Shown here: in pieces, positions 45,209 to 53,676 of the stretch | How the letters are laid out: the number at the start of each line of letters is the position of its first letter | Numbering within the stretch: position 1 is the stretch's first letter | From: Aliikangiella sp. G2MR2-5 | Lineage (GTDB): Bacteria > Pseudomonadota > Gammaproteobacteria > Enterobacterales > Kangiellaceae | Direction: 5' to 3' | Length of the DNA: 64,000 nucleotides | Assembly: GCF_015687155.1 (NCBI RefSeq) | Contig: NZ_JADPQF010000002.1 | Location: forward strand, 372,001 to 436,000 | Position numbers and translations under genes: made by a program | The notes under the pieces: model-generated | Seen by the model: the letters and a program-made list of their open reading frames with translations, nothing else | Databases searched by the model: none | Told to the model about the DNA's origin: nothing

Positions 45209-46354
45209 TTGAAATTTAATTTAGGGAAATATTTATTGCTTGGACTCATTGCCACTTTTTCGCAGAATGGCTACGGGACTGGGAATGATCCTGAAAAAGC
45301 AGAGCAGGAACTGGTCCAGCTCAAAAAAGAGATCAAATCTTTACAGGCAACGCTAAAAAGCAAGCAAAAACAACAAAGTGCAGCACTAAAACGTCTTCAG
45401 TCGTCAGAAAAACAGATAGCAACAACCTCAAAAATACTGCGCTCGACCCTACGCCAGCTTTCACAAAAAGAAAGAGAACTAAAAAAACTGAGGCGTCAGC
45501 AAAAAAACCTTGAATCCAGCAAAAAAGAGCAAAAAGCAGCCCTCGCTTCGCAAATTCGTGCCGCTTATATCAGCGGTAGTCAGGAATACCTTAAAATGCT
45601 ACTCAACCAGGAAGATCCAGAAGCATTGGGCAGAATGCTGGTGTACTACGATTACATGAATAAAGCTCGATCTCAAAAGGTTGCTAAACTGCAAAAAACA
45701 CTTTTGGAGTTGGAGAACATCGATAAAACTATCCAGGAAGAAATTCGCAACCTTAATCTTTTAAAGCAATCAAAAGAGGAAGAAAGCGAGCGCCTTAATA
45801 AGCTGAAAAATAAGCGTAAGCAAATTGTTGATAACCTCAACAAAGAAATCGACGCGAAGAACGAACGATTAACCGAACTACAAATTAACGCAAAAGAATT
45901 ACAGGAGTTAATTGATAGTGTTCGCGAGGCAATAGAAAAAGTTGATTTTTCCCAACCAATGGAAGGTCTCAAAAAATTAAAAGGTAAGTTGAACTGGCCA
46001 ACCGCTGGAAAGAGAATCCGTAGCTACGGTTCCAGATTGGCTGAAGGATTACGCAGTAACGGCGTTGTGATAGGCGCGAGCGAAGGTAAACCGGTTAACG
46101 CAATACATTATGGAAGAGTCGTCTATGCCGACTGGCTAAGAGGCTTTGGCCTGCTAGTGATTCTAGATCATGGCGAAGGCTACATGAGTTTATATGGTTA
46201 TAATCAGGCACTTTATAAACAGGTAGGCGACTGGGTTGAAGCTGGCGAAGCTATTGCGACAGTCGGTCAAAGTGGAGGCCAGCATCAACCCGGTCTTTAC
46301 TTTGAACTCAGACATCAGGGCAAACCATTTAATCCCGGAAGGTGGTTTCGCTAG
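45209..46354 (+). CDS. envC: Murein hydrolase activator EnvC
   Basis: The 381-residue periplasmic protein has a signal peptide (about 1-23), long coiled coils (about 27-110 and 150-240) and a C-terminal LytM/M23-type domain (about 260-381: NGVVIGASEG, VVYADWLRGFGLLVILDHG, LYFELRHQGKPFNPGRW). The catalytic metal ligands of true M23 peptidases are missing, as in EnvC, which activates the amidases AmiA and AmiB at the septum rather than cutting itself. The start is TTG with an AAGG seven bases upstream. The following gene differs from E. coli, where a YibQ-type gene comes next. Confidence 0.92.
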   Translation: MKFNLGKYLLLGLIATFSQNGYGTGNDPEKAEQELVQLKKEIKSLQATLKSKQKQQSAALKRLQSSEKQIATTSKILRSTLRQLSQKERELKKLRRQQKNLESSKKEQKAALASQIRAAYISGSQEYLKMLLNQEDPEALGRMLVYYDYMNKARSQKVAKLQKTLLELENIDKTIQEEIRNLNLLKQSKEEESERLNKLKNKRKQIVDNLNKEIDAKNERLTELQINAKELQELIDSVREAIEKVDFSQPMEGLKKLKGKLNWPTAGKRIRSYGSRLAEGLRSNGVVIGASEGKPVNAIHYGRVVYADWLRGFGLLVILDHGEGYMSLYGYNQALYKQVGDWVEAGEAIATVGQSGGQHQPGLYFELRHQGKPFNPGRWFR

Positions 46355-46444
46355 CCCCTGCTTTTTTGATAATCTAGTTCATCTTTGTTTACAATGAAGT
46401 TAATCGTTCAAAGAAATTGAACACTTGGAACAAGGGAGTAACCA

Positions 46445-47449
46445 GTGATACTTTCAACACAAGCGGCCCCCTATCTGATAGAACTAATTCAAAAGGGAGC
46501 ACAATTCCATCCTCATTATGGAAATCGGCTTGCCAATCATTTGCCGATGGCGCTAACGGCGCTTTGTCAACTTGGAGCAGATAGCTCCCGTCTTGAGACT
46601 TTCTATCAGTACTACGCCAAAAAACTGATAACTTTTGAGCGTCAGGATCTTGCTAGCGATTTCAACTTCGACAATGATCTCGGTGATACTTCCTACTTCC
46701 CACAATACCTCGCTTATTTTGAATTTCAAATAGCAAAATACGGAATTGAGAAAACTGTAGCCAAACATATTGACCGACTGATCCCGGGTGTCGCTGCGTC
46801 AGCATTTCATGCTTTAATCCGTTTAGCTTACGCACTAGAAGTTAAACAACCGGATGAAGTTGCCATGGCTCTGGCTTTTTGGAGCGCAGATTACCAGTTT
46901 TTGGGAACCTGTGAATTTTTTGGTTCAGCGAAAAGTTATAGCAATCAGTCTCCACTCGAAATACTTAATAGTCAGCAACATTTTTTTGAACAGCTTCACT
47001 TTGAGAAAGGAATCATCGTTGACCGAATGAATCAGGTTTCCGCTGCCACAAACTGGGAAACAACCCCCTTAGTGCCACAGTCGTTAAACCTGGAAACCAT
47101 CGCTGCTATAGCCATTCGTTTGTATCTGCGCGATAAGGATTTCACTCTGCTCCATGGTGTTACCGGAACGCACGCATTACGAGTTCTTATGCCCTATATT
47201 CAAAAGCAAGATCTGGCGTTGAAATATTTCTGGATCGCCTATTGGGCTGCATATCAAACCACTAAAACCTGGGAAGTATCTTCAGAAAATAAAATAACGA
47301 AGATGGACGAGAATGAAATTTCTTTAATAAAAAAACAGGCGGTGAAATCTGACAACGATCATACCATAAAGCTGGTATACAGTTGCTTTCAGGAATATAA
47401 ACATTACAACAATACGGACTTCTTACTCGCAGCAAAAGATAAAATTTAA
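46445..47449 (+). CDS. Questin oxidase-like family protein (DUF4243)
   Basis: The 334-residue all-alpha protein has the N-terminal signature FHPHYGNRLANHLPMALTAL, typical of the questin oxidase/AflY-related family, and later HALIRLAYALE and LHGVTGTHALRVLMPY. In fungi, members carry out Baeyer-Villiger-type oxidations; the role of the bacterial members is largely unknown. A GGGAG six bases before the GTG supports the start. It is convergent with the metallopeptidase gene and has no obvious biosynthetic partner. Confidence 0.75.
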   Translation: MILSTQAAPYLIELIQKGAQFHPHYGNRLANHLPMALTALCQLGADSSRLETFYQYYAKKLITFERQDLASDFNFDNDLGDTSYFPQYLAYFEFQIAKYGIEKTVAKHIDRLIPGVAASAFHALIRLAYALEVKQPDEVAMALAFWSADYQFLGTCEFFGSAKSYSNQSPLEILNSQQHFFEQLHFEKGIIVDRMNQVSAATNWETTPLVPQSLNLETIAAIAIRLYLRDKDFTLLHGVTGTHALRVLMPYIQKQDLALKYFWIAYWAAYQTTKTWEVSSENKITKMDENEISLIKKQAVKSDNDHTIKLVYSCFQEYKHYNNTDFLLAAKDKI

Positions 47450-47460
47450 TTGTTCATTTG

Positions 47461-48129
47461 CTAAGTTAAAGGAATACAACGTCCATTCTGATTCAGTATT
47501 AAAGGATTATCATCAGACTCATCATATCGAAGCACCGGCGCTTTCTGAAATCGATATTTAGCCCACTCCTGACGAAACACGTTTTCTTCTCGAATAGCCT
47601 GACCTTCCGAGTCAAAATAAAGCCAACTTCCTCTCATCTTATGTTTGGCATGGACCAACTCATGATAAAGGTTTTGTAGCGCAGTATACTCTATATAATC
47701 TCTTCCATTCATCGCCAATACACAATGGCTTCCGCGGTCATCCATATCGAGAAAAAACTTTATATAAGCTGATGCGCCAACACCGTTGATTAAATTATCA
47801 GAAATGTCAGCTCCGGTAACACCAGCAGAAATATAGGCTGAGCGACTGTGGTGAATTAGTAGTGAATAGGAGGAGTTCACAATTGAGTCTATTAACTTTT
47901 CTCCCGACTCGGTGAGAGTGATTTTATCCAGCCAATCAAACAACTTGACCGCTTGCCCAAAATTTTGAACTCGCAATTCAATCGAGTTTCTATAGGTGTA
48001 GTATTCATATCCATCATATTCATTGGAAGAGAGTTTCGTGGCAAACAGACTACCGCAGAGTAAACTGCAAAAGAAATAAAAAACAAAATTCCGGCGACAA
48101 GAATTATTATTTACACGACTTGATAACAT
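47461..48129 (-). CDS. Exported HELVH zinc metallopeptidase (M91/NleD-like)
   Basis: The 222-residue protein has a signal peptide (hydrophobic core about 14-28) and the zinc-binding motif LYHELVHAKHKMRG with the catalytic Glu. EENVFRQEWAKYR further on contains a conserved-looking Glu that could be the third ligand. The HELxHAxH context resembles the M91 family of effector peptidases such as NleD, but similarity outside the motif cannot be judged here. The leader suggests a periplasmic or secreted enzyme, not a type III effector. Confidence 0.65.
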   Translation of the reverse strand: MLSSRVNNNSCRRNFVFYFFCSLLCGSLFATKLSSNEYDGYEYYTYRNSIELRVQNFGQAVKLFDWLDKITLTESGEKLIDSIVNSSYSLLIHHSRSAYISAGVTGADISDNLINGVGASAYIKFFLDMDDRGSHCVLAMNGRDYIEYTALQNLYHELVHAKHKMRGSWLYFDSEGQAIREENVFRQEWAKYRFQKAPVLRYDESDDNPLILNQNGRCIPLT

Positions 48130-48303
48130 AGGCTTTCAAATAAGAATCGTTAAATGCCTTATTAAAGCTTAGTCAATAAATTCAGATAAATCTAAACAAC
48201 TTTATGACACGTCACAACCCTGCAAGACAAGAGGGTTCGCTATATTAAAGAGCTGATATCCGCTTTAATGTCTAACACGGCGATTTCTCTTATTGATGAA
48301 GTG

Positions 48304-49602
48304 TCAGTTCAATAAGCGACTTATTGTTATTCTTGTTCCAATATTGAGGTGCTCAATATCGAGCTTTAAACCTTGATACTCGCATAGTCTTTTAACCAGA
48401 GAAAGTCCAACTCCAAATCCCTGACTTTGGCTTCCCTTAACCCAGGTATCTGTGACATTCCTCTTTAATTTTTCATCAATGCCATCACCAGAATCTTCAA
48501 TTGATAGTTGATTATTGGAAAATCGAATCGCAACCTCGCCCCGTTGCGTATACTGAAAAGCATTTCCGATTAAGTTTGTCAGTAGAATATGAAGTTCACT
48601 TTCTCCGATATTTAATTTATCGAATCGCTCAACATGAATTGCTATTTCAACCGGCTTACCTTGAAGCAAATGAGACTGTTGAACTATTACTTTTTCCAAT
48701 ACTGGAAGCACCAGAGTTTCGCAACAACTGATTGCTTCATTCTCTCTAGACAATGAAAGCAAGGTGCTAACTGTTTGTTCCATTTGTGTACAGGCATTTA
48801 TAATGCGATTGAGCTTTTGCTTTTGGTCCACTTCCAGTTTATCAATATCCTGAATCAATAGCTCAGTTGCGCCTCGAATGACCGCTACTGGCGTGCGTAA
48901 TTCATGACTCGCATCCCGAGAAAAATTTTGTTCTCGCTCGATGAACTTCTGAATTCTCGACATATAACCTTCAAGCGCATGGGCCAGTTGCCCGATTTCA
49001 TTGTTCGGGTACTCCTGTTTAAAGTTTTCTCGAACTTCATCTGGTTCCAGATTGCTAATAAAATTGACCAGCTCGGTAAGCGGCTTTGTTGTCCGCTGAG
49101 CTATTCGAGCTCCCCAAAAAATAGCTAGTAAGGAAATCAGTAAAGTCCAGACAGCTAGAAACCAGATAATCGCTTCACGGCTGGAACGCACCATAAGCAT
49201 TTCACTAACCTCTGCGACTAGAAAGGGTCCTTGACTACCACTGAAGCGGTAGAGATGATAGTAGCGCTCATTCTCTCCTCTGACTTCTCGACGTTCGGGC
49301 TCTTCGATAAGCACAGCTCGAATCTCCCCGGGAAATTCTTCAAGCCTCTGGTAAAGCTTGATATATTCGGCTCGTGGTGTTTTCCATTCCTTTGTTTTTT
49401 GAAATTCCTGTAAAAGATAACTCGCTTCCTCTTCCAGCCGAAGCTCAAAATATTCATCTTCTAACGCATACAAATTTAGAAAATTCAAGCCGCTAAATAA
49501 CACGGAAAGTAAAATAGCCATGCCAACAAAGTGACGAACAATTGTTTTTCTTAAACTGACGCTAGGATGATATAAGCTCAATATTTTATCCTTGCTAAAC
49601 AC
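48304..49602 (-). CDS. Membrane sensor histidine kinase
   Basis: The 432-residue protein has two membrane helices (about 26-48 and 143-165) around a periplasmic sensor of about 95 residues, then a HAMP linker, an H-box SRDASHELRTPVAVIRGA, and a catalytic domain with NLIGNAFQY (N-box), IEDSGDGI and GFGVGLSLVKRL. It starts with GTG, which overlaps the stop of the response-regulator gene (TAGTG), so the two are translated together. The signal is unknown. The layout resembles QseC/PmrB-type kinases. Confidence 0.92.
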   Translation of the reverse strand: MFSKDKILSLYHPSVSLRKTIVRHFVGMAILLSVLFSGLNFLNLYALEDEYFELRLEEEASYLLQEFQKTKEWKTPRAEYIKLYQRLEEFPGEIRAVLIEEPERREVRGENERYYHLYRFSGSQGPFLVAEVSEMLMVRSSREAIIWFLAVWTLLISLLAIFWGARIAQRTTKPLTELVNFISNLEPDEVRENFKQEYPNNEIGQLAHALEGYMSRIQKFIEREQNFSRDASHELRTPVAVIRGATELLIQDIDKLEVDQKQKLNRIINACTQMEQTVSTLLSLSRENEAISCCETLVLPVLEKVIVQQSHLLQGKPVEIAIHVERFDKLNIGESELHILLTNLIGNAFQYTQRGEVAIRFSNNQLSIEDSGDGIDEKLKRNVTDTWVKGSQSQGFGVGLSLVKRLCEYQGLKLDIEHLNIGTRITISRLLN

Positions 49603-50291
49603 TAATCTATATCCAGGCCGAAACCGACGCCATGTAATGTTTTGAGCAGCGCTCTTTCGAATGGCTTATCTAATGCCTTTCTGAGTTGATAGATATGAGA
49701 ACGCAATGAATCTGATTCTGTTGGGTTGTCCCCCCATAAGCGATTTATCAATTCTGAACGCGTGATCACCTGGGGATGCGCGTCAACTAGAATACTCAGG
49801 ATTTTATAACCCATACTACTCAGTTCCAGGCTCTTTCCCTGACGAAAAGCCTCTTTCCTCTTCTTATCAAGCTTGAGTTCACCTAGTTCACAGCTAAAAG
49901 ATTGGTTAATTTGGTTTCGTTTGCTTATCGCAAGACATCTTGCAAAGAGCTCTTCCAGCGCGAAGGGTTTGGTTAGATAGTCGTCGGCACCCTGCTCAAA
50001 ACCGAATACTTTATCTTGCAAGCTATCTCTGGCCGTTAGCATAATAACCGGAATATAACGCTCGGCCAGCTTCCTTATCTGTCGACACACTTCAATACCA
50101 TCTAATCCGGGCAACATTAAGTCAAGGATAACCAGATCGTAGTAGTTGTCCAATGCAAGACTCAATCCCTGAGCACCATTTTTTGCATAGTCCATCGTGC
50201 AAGCTCGCTGTTCCAGATAGTCAATTATATTACCAGCAAGATCGGTATTGTCTTCAATCAACAGCACTTGTAGCGACAGACTCTGGTTCAT
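49602..50291 (-). CDS. OmpR/PhoB-family response regulator
   Basis: The 229-residue regulator has a receiver domain with phospho-acceptor Asp in VILDLMLPGLDG and KPFALEEL, and a winged-helix DNA-binding domain (about 130-229, ending DKPFERALLKTLHGVGFGLDI). It forms a two-component system with the kinase gene it overlaps. The nearest upstream gene, 75 bases away, encodes the exported DJ-1-type protein, which may be part of the same transcript or a target. Confidence 0.93.
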   Translation of the reverse strand: MNQSLSLQVLLIEDNTDLAGNIIDYLEQRACTMDYAKNGAQGLSLALDNYYDLVILDLMLPGLDGIEVCRQIRKLAERYIPVIMLTARDSLQDKVFGFEQGADDYLTKPFALEELFARCLAISKRNQINQSFSCELGELKLDKKRKEAFRQGKSLELSSMGYKILSILVDAHPQVITRSELINRLWGDNPTESDSLRSHIYQLRKALDKPFERALLKTLHGVGFGLDID

Positions 50292-50366
50292 AAATACATA
50301 ACCGTTTTAGCAAACACTTGTAAAAAAACACCCTGAAAACTCAGAGTAATTTAACGAGCCGATCCA

Positions 50367-51515
50367 TTATAAAGCTTGCAAAAGCTTTTCAGCATCGACA
50401 AATTCTGGATTGTTTTTTAATAACTTATTGAGAACACTTTTTGCCTGCTCAACTTGGCCAAGCTTGTGGTGAGCCTTTGCAATTTCAAGTCCCATTCTAG
50501 GATGCTGCATGTCTTCCTGGGCGATAATCATCAACTGAAGTGCTGTTCGTATTGCATCATCGCTCTTAGCTGACATTCCCATATAGAAACCGTACATACC
50601 AAGCAAAGAAGGCTCTAGATTATTTTTATCCTGTCTGTAACGCTTGAGAGCTGATTTGTCACCCTGAATAATTTTCGCAACCAGCTTCAAAGTCATGTCG
50701 TCGCTATAATCATTACCTTTGGCTAAAACACCACCTAAGGAACCAATCATAGCGCGGGCAACATCAACTGTTGAAGTCGGATTTTGCCCGGTAATCAATC
50801 TATTGTCGATAGCAACATGGCTCAACATCATAGGACTACTCTCGAATATTGCACCTCTTTCTTTCAATTTATCTTCCAATAGAAAGTCAAAGTGCTTCAC
50901 CCATTTCTTACCAAAAAGCTTTTCTTCCTGATTAGTAAACCCGTTAACTTTTTTCCCTTTAACCAGATAACTCCCATCTTTCAATTTAACATTCACAAGT
51001 GCCGCTGGACCATGGCAAACAGCACCAATAACACCGCCAGTTTGGTATACCTCCGCGATCAATTGCTTAAGTTTTTCATTCTTTGGTAGATCAAACATGG
51101 CTCCTTTTCCACCAACGATAAAAATAGCATCATAGTCACTTTTATTTACAACTTCGATTGCTCGAGTATTATTAATTTTATTTACTGCCTGACTATCAGA
51201 CAATAGTTCCTTGTTGTAAGTTTTTTCAGCGTTAAATTTATCCGCCTCAACTTTACCGCCGCGAGGACTGGCGATATCTATCTCAAAACCGCTATCTCTA
51301 AAAGTCAAATAGGCCTTGGCAAGCTCATCAAACTCGAAACCGGGCTGTTCCTCTCCCTGCTTTTTCCCATAACTGCTAACCACCATCAGAATTCGGTGAT
51401 TCGCTTTATCTCCATATTGCTCGTCCAATTCTTTTGTTCCCGCAAAAACCTCTAGCGTTAATGTGACTAAAGCCAGTAAAAAAATATTGCGACCTATCAC
51501 CGATACTAATTTCAT
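50367..51515 (-). CDS. Exported DJ-1/PfpI-family protein with C-terminal TPR-like repeats
   Basis: The 382-residue protein has a signal peptide (about 1-23), then a DJ-1/PfpI domain (about 35-260) with the nucleophile elbow GAVCHGPAAL and an upstream Glu-bearing loop, as in Hsp31-like chaperone/glyoxalase enzymes. The last 110 residues form helical repeats of TPR type (PRMGLEIAKAHHKLGQVEQAKSVLNKLLKNN...). A GGAGG seven bases upstream of the ATG at 51515 fixes the start; the frame also runs upstream to 51650. A periplasmic location is unusual for this family. Confidence 0.82.
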   Translation of the reverse strand: MKLVSVIGRNIFLLALVTLTLEVFAGTKELDEQYGDKANHRILMVVSSYGKKQGEEQPGFEFDELAKAYLTFRDSGFEIDIASPRGGKVEADKFNAEKTYNKELLSDSQAVNKINNTRAIEVVNKSDYDAIFIVGGKGAMFDLPKNEKLKQLIAEVYQTGGVIGAVCHGPAALVNVKLKDGSYLVKGKKVNGFTNQEEKLFGKKWVKHFDFLLEDKLKERGAIFESSPMMLSHVAIDNRLITGQNPTSTVDVARAMIGSLGGVLAKGNDYSDDMTLKLVAKIIQGDKSALKRYRQDKNNLEPSLLGMYGFYMGMSAKSDDAIRTALQLMIIAQEDMQHPRMGLEIAKAHHKLGQVEQAKSVLNKLLKNNPEFVDAEKLLQAL

Positions 51516-51604
51516 CTTTTGTCCTCCAATCATCTGAGAACTAAAGCCTAGCTTTATACCTGTGAAATAAATGTGAAAAAGAAGGGACTTATCAATAGAA
51601 ACCG

Positions 51605-52219
51605 TCAGGGTTTTGCAATCCCCCAATAATTGAAACTGACTGGCTTCCAACCTGGTATATACATTGTTTCCAGTTCTATATGATTAAATCCCCCCTCTCT
51701 CAGCAGGGCAGGTATATTCCTATCCAGATGACAGCCGCCACCAAGTCGCTTCCAAACCGGAGTCAGTCGATGTTGCCACTTCTCAACAACAGGGTCAGGC
51801 GCCAGTCCATGCTCACAAAAAACCAGCTTGCCGCCAGGTTTAAGTACGCGCAGCATCTGTTTGAGAGCCTTCAGGTAATCAGAAATGCTGCACAGCGTGT
51901 ATGTCATTACCAATGTATCGATACTTTTACTATCCAACGGTATTTCCTCCCCTGGAAGACCAATAAACTCGACATCAAAGGAAGCTTTAAGCGCGATATC
52001 TTTTGCCATTTGTGTAATTTCAAGGGATGGATCAAGACCTATAACCTTGTCTACTTTGGTTGCATCGTAATAAGGCAAATTGAGGCCCGAACCGATACCT
52101 ATTTCCAATACCCGCCCTTCAGCCATAGGAATGATTTTTTCTCGTTGCCGCATATTGGGCTTTAAACCACAGGTGAAATGAATTACGCGAGGCAGAATAT
52201 ATCGGTTGTAGATTCCCAT
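51605..52219 (-). CDS. Class I SAM-dependent methyltransferase
   Basis: The 204-residue enzyme has the SAM-binding motif VLEIGIGSGLNLPYY, an acidic GLDPS at the end of the second strand, and LRVLKPGGKLVFCEHG. It resembles the UbiE/phosphatidylethanolamine methyltransferase-like group that acts on small molecules or lipids. The substrate is unknown. It is the first gene of a minus-strand run that continues with the DJ-1-type protein and the two-component system, and it is divergent from the small lipoprotein gene. Confidence 0.85.
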   Translation of the reverse strand: MGIYNRYILPRVIHFTCGLKPNMRQREKIIPMAEGRVLEIGIGSGLNLPYYDATKVDKVIGLDPSLEITQMAKDIALKASFDVEFIGLPGEEIPLDSKSIDTLVMTYTLCSISDYLKALKQMLRVLKPGGKLVFCEHGLAPDPVVEKWQHRLTPVWKRLGGGCHLDRNIPALLREGGFNHIELETMYIPGWKPVSFNYWGIAKP

Positions 52220-52340
52220 CAGCTTGGCTCCATACCATCAATCCACTAAGTTTAGCTGAATTTTAGAACTTCAAGTCAACCAAAGGATTAGTTATTCGTT
52301 TAATGAATACAAAGACTAAAATTAGCGGAGTTAAATAAAC

Positions 52341-52721
52341 ATGCAGAAAAGATCTACCCTGCTCCTTAGTGGAATTATTGCCAGTGTTCTTCTAAACGGC
52401 TGTATTGTCCATAAGCCACATCACCACAAGCGAAGTAAAACAGTCGTAGTTAACAAAAAGCATGCGTCTGCAGTGTTCGTATTGCCTAAAAACACTCGCA
52501 AAGTTGTCCACGCGGGCGGGAATTATTTCATTCACAAAGGACATTTCTATAGAAGCCATGGTCACGGGCACACCAAAATAGCACCTCCTACAGGGCTAGC
52601 GCTACAATTTTTGCCGGAAGGCTTTGTAAAAGTTAAACGTAATGGCCTTTGGATTTATCATTTTGACGGTGTCTATCTACGATGGAATGCTCGTAAAAAA
52701 GTTTACATTGTTATCGATTGA
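52341..52721 (+). CDS. Small His-rich lipoprotein of unknown function
   Basis: The 126-residue precursor has a lipoprotein signal ending LLNGC (about Cys21), then a His/Lys-rich segment (HKPHHHKRSK and later SHGHGHTK) and a C-terminal domain with repeated aromatic strands (YFIHKGHFYRSHG, GLWIYHFDGVYLRW). Similar small lipoproteins with SH3-like strands are widespread in gammaproteobacteria but lack a defined role. The His clusters could bind metal. A CGGAG ten bases upstream may be its ribosome site. Confidence 0.7.
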   Translation: MQKRSTLLLSGIIASVLLNGCIVHKPHHHKRSKTVVVNKKHASAVFVLPKNTRKVVHAGGNYFIHKGHFYRSHGHGHTKIAPPTGLALQFLPEGFVKVKRNGLWIYHFDGVYLRWNARKKVYIVID

Positions 52722-52787
52722 TCATCCAATCACTTATCATCCCCGATAGAGTGACAATCATAGAGTCTTATTCTTTATCGTCAAAAG

Positions 52788-53417
52788 TTAACTTTCAGGC
52801 TTTCTTGCAATGACAAAGTAGGAAGTCTTACTTTTTGGCGGTAACCAGGCTTTTTCAATAATGAAACCAGAGCTTAGCATACTTTGTTCAAGTTCTTTGC
52901 GACTAAAAAACTCAACATGAGGCGCTAGCCCCAACAGCTTCATCAATGGCAAAATAAATCGCATATAAGCCATGTGGTCGCTCAAACATCCAGTATTGGA
53001 AACAAAAATACCACCCGGCTTGAGCATTTTGAAAGTTTGCGCAATAACCTCTTTATAATTGGACAACAGGTGTAAAATACTTAGCCCTAATATTACGTCA
53101 TACTCGTTTTCAAACTGCCGATAATCATCCAGAGTCGCCACCTTGAATTCAAGATTGTGTATCTCTGTATCCGAAAGCTTGTTCTTGCAAATTTCGACCA
53201 TCTTTGGAGAAATATCGATGGCAGTGTAACTTGAGACGAGCGGTGCATGAACCAGAGCCGTTGAGCCGGTACCACAGGCAAACTCCAAAACTTTCGACTC
53301 ATGGGTTAAATAGGCCTGGGTCATCGCCAGCTTTTTCTGGTAGGCCTCTTCATCCGCGACTGGTTTGGCGGCATATTTTTTGGAAATCTTATCCCAAAAT
53401 AATGCAGTTTGAGTCAT
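52788..53417 (-). CDS. Class I SAM-dependent methyltransferase
   Basis: The 209-residue enzyme has the SAM-binding motif VLEFACGTGSTAL, AIDISPKMVEIC, and FKMLKPGGIFVSNTG. The substrate is not predictable. I chose the ATG at 53417, preceded by purine-rich GGGGAGCAAAGGA, over the open frame to 53525, because the extra residues are not typical. It is convergent with the small lipoprotein gene. Confidence 0.85.
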   Translation of the reverse strand: MTQTALFWDKISKKYAAKPVADEEAYQKKLAMTQAYLTHESKVLEFACGTGSTALVHAPLVSSYTAIDISPKMVEICKNKLSDTEIHNLEFKVATLDDYRQFENEYDVILGLSILHLLSNYKEVIAQTFKMLKPGGIFVSNTGCLSDHMAYMRFILPLMKLLGLAPHVEFFSRKELEQSMLSSGFIIEKAWLPPKSKTSYFVIARKPES

Positions 53418-53608
53418 TTTCCTTTGCTCCCCTTTAAAACCTGTTGCTATGGAGATTAAATCATATTGTTTGGTTAAAGTTTTATACAGACATTTAAACA
53501 GGTAAATTGTAAGTTTTTGCATCACTAATATGTATTAGTTTATTACCTTTGTCTAATGTCTCCTGTCTACTATCAAGAATACCATAATTTGTATGCAACT
53601 CTTATTTT

Positions 53609-53636
53609 AGGTATAACTTCTCAGGTATAACTTTTC
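53609..53636. repeat. Tandem 14-base repeat
   Basis: AGGTATAACTTCTC (53609-53622) is followed at once by AGGTATAACTTTTC (53623-53636). It lies in the gap between the methyltransferase gene and the end of the leftward membrane-protein gene. No function is apparent. Confidence 0.5.
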
Positions 53637-53676
53637 AGGAATTATTGAAATTTCTCCAATATACTCTCTTTATAGC

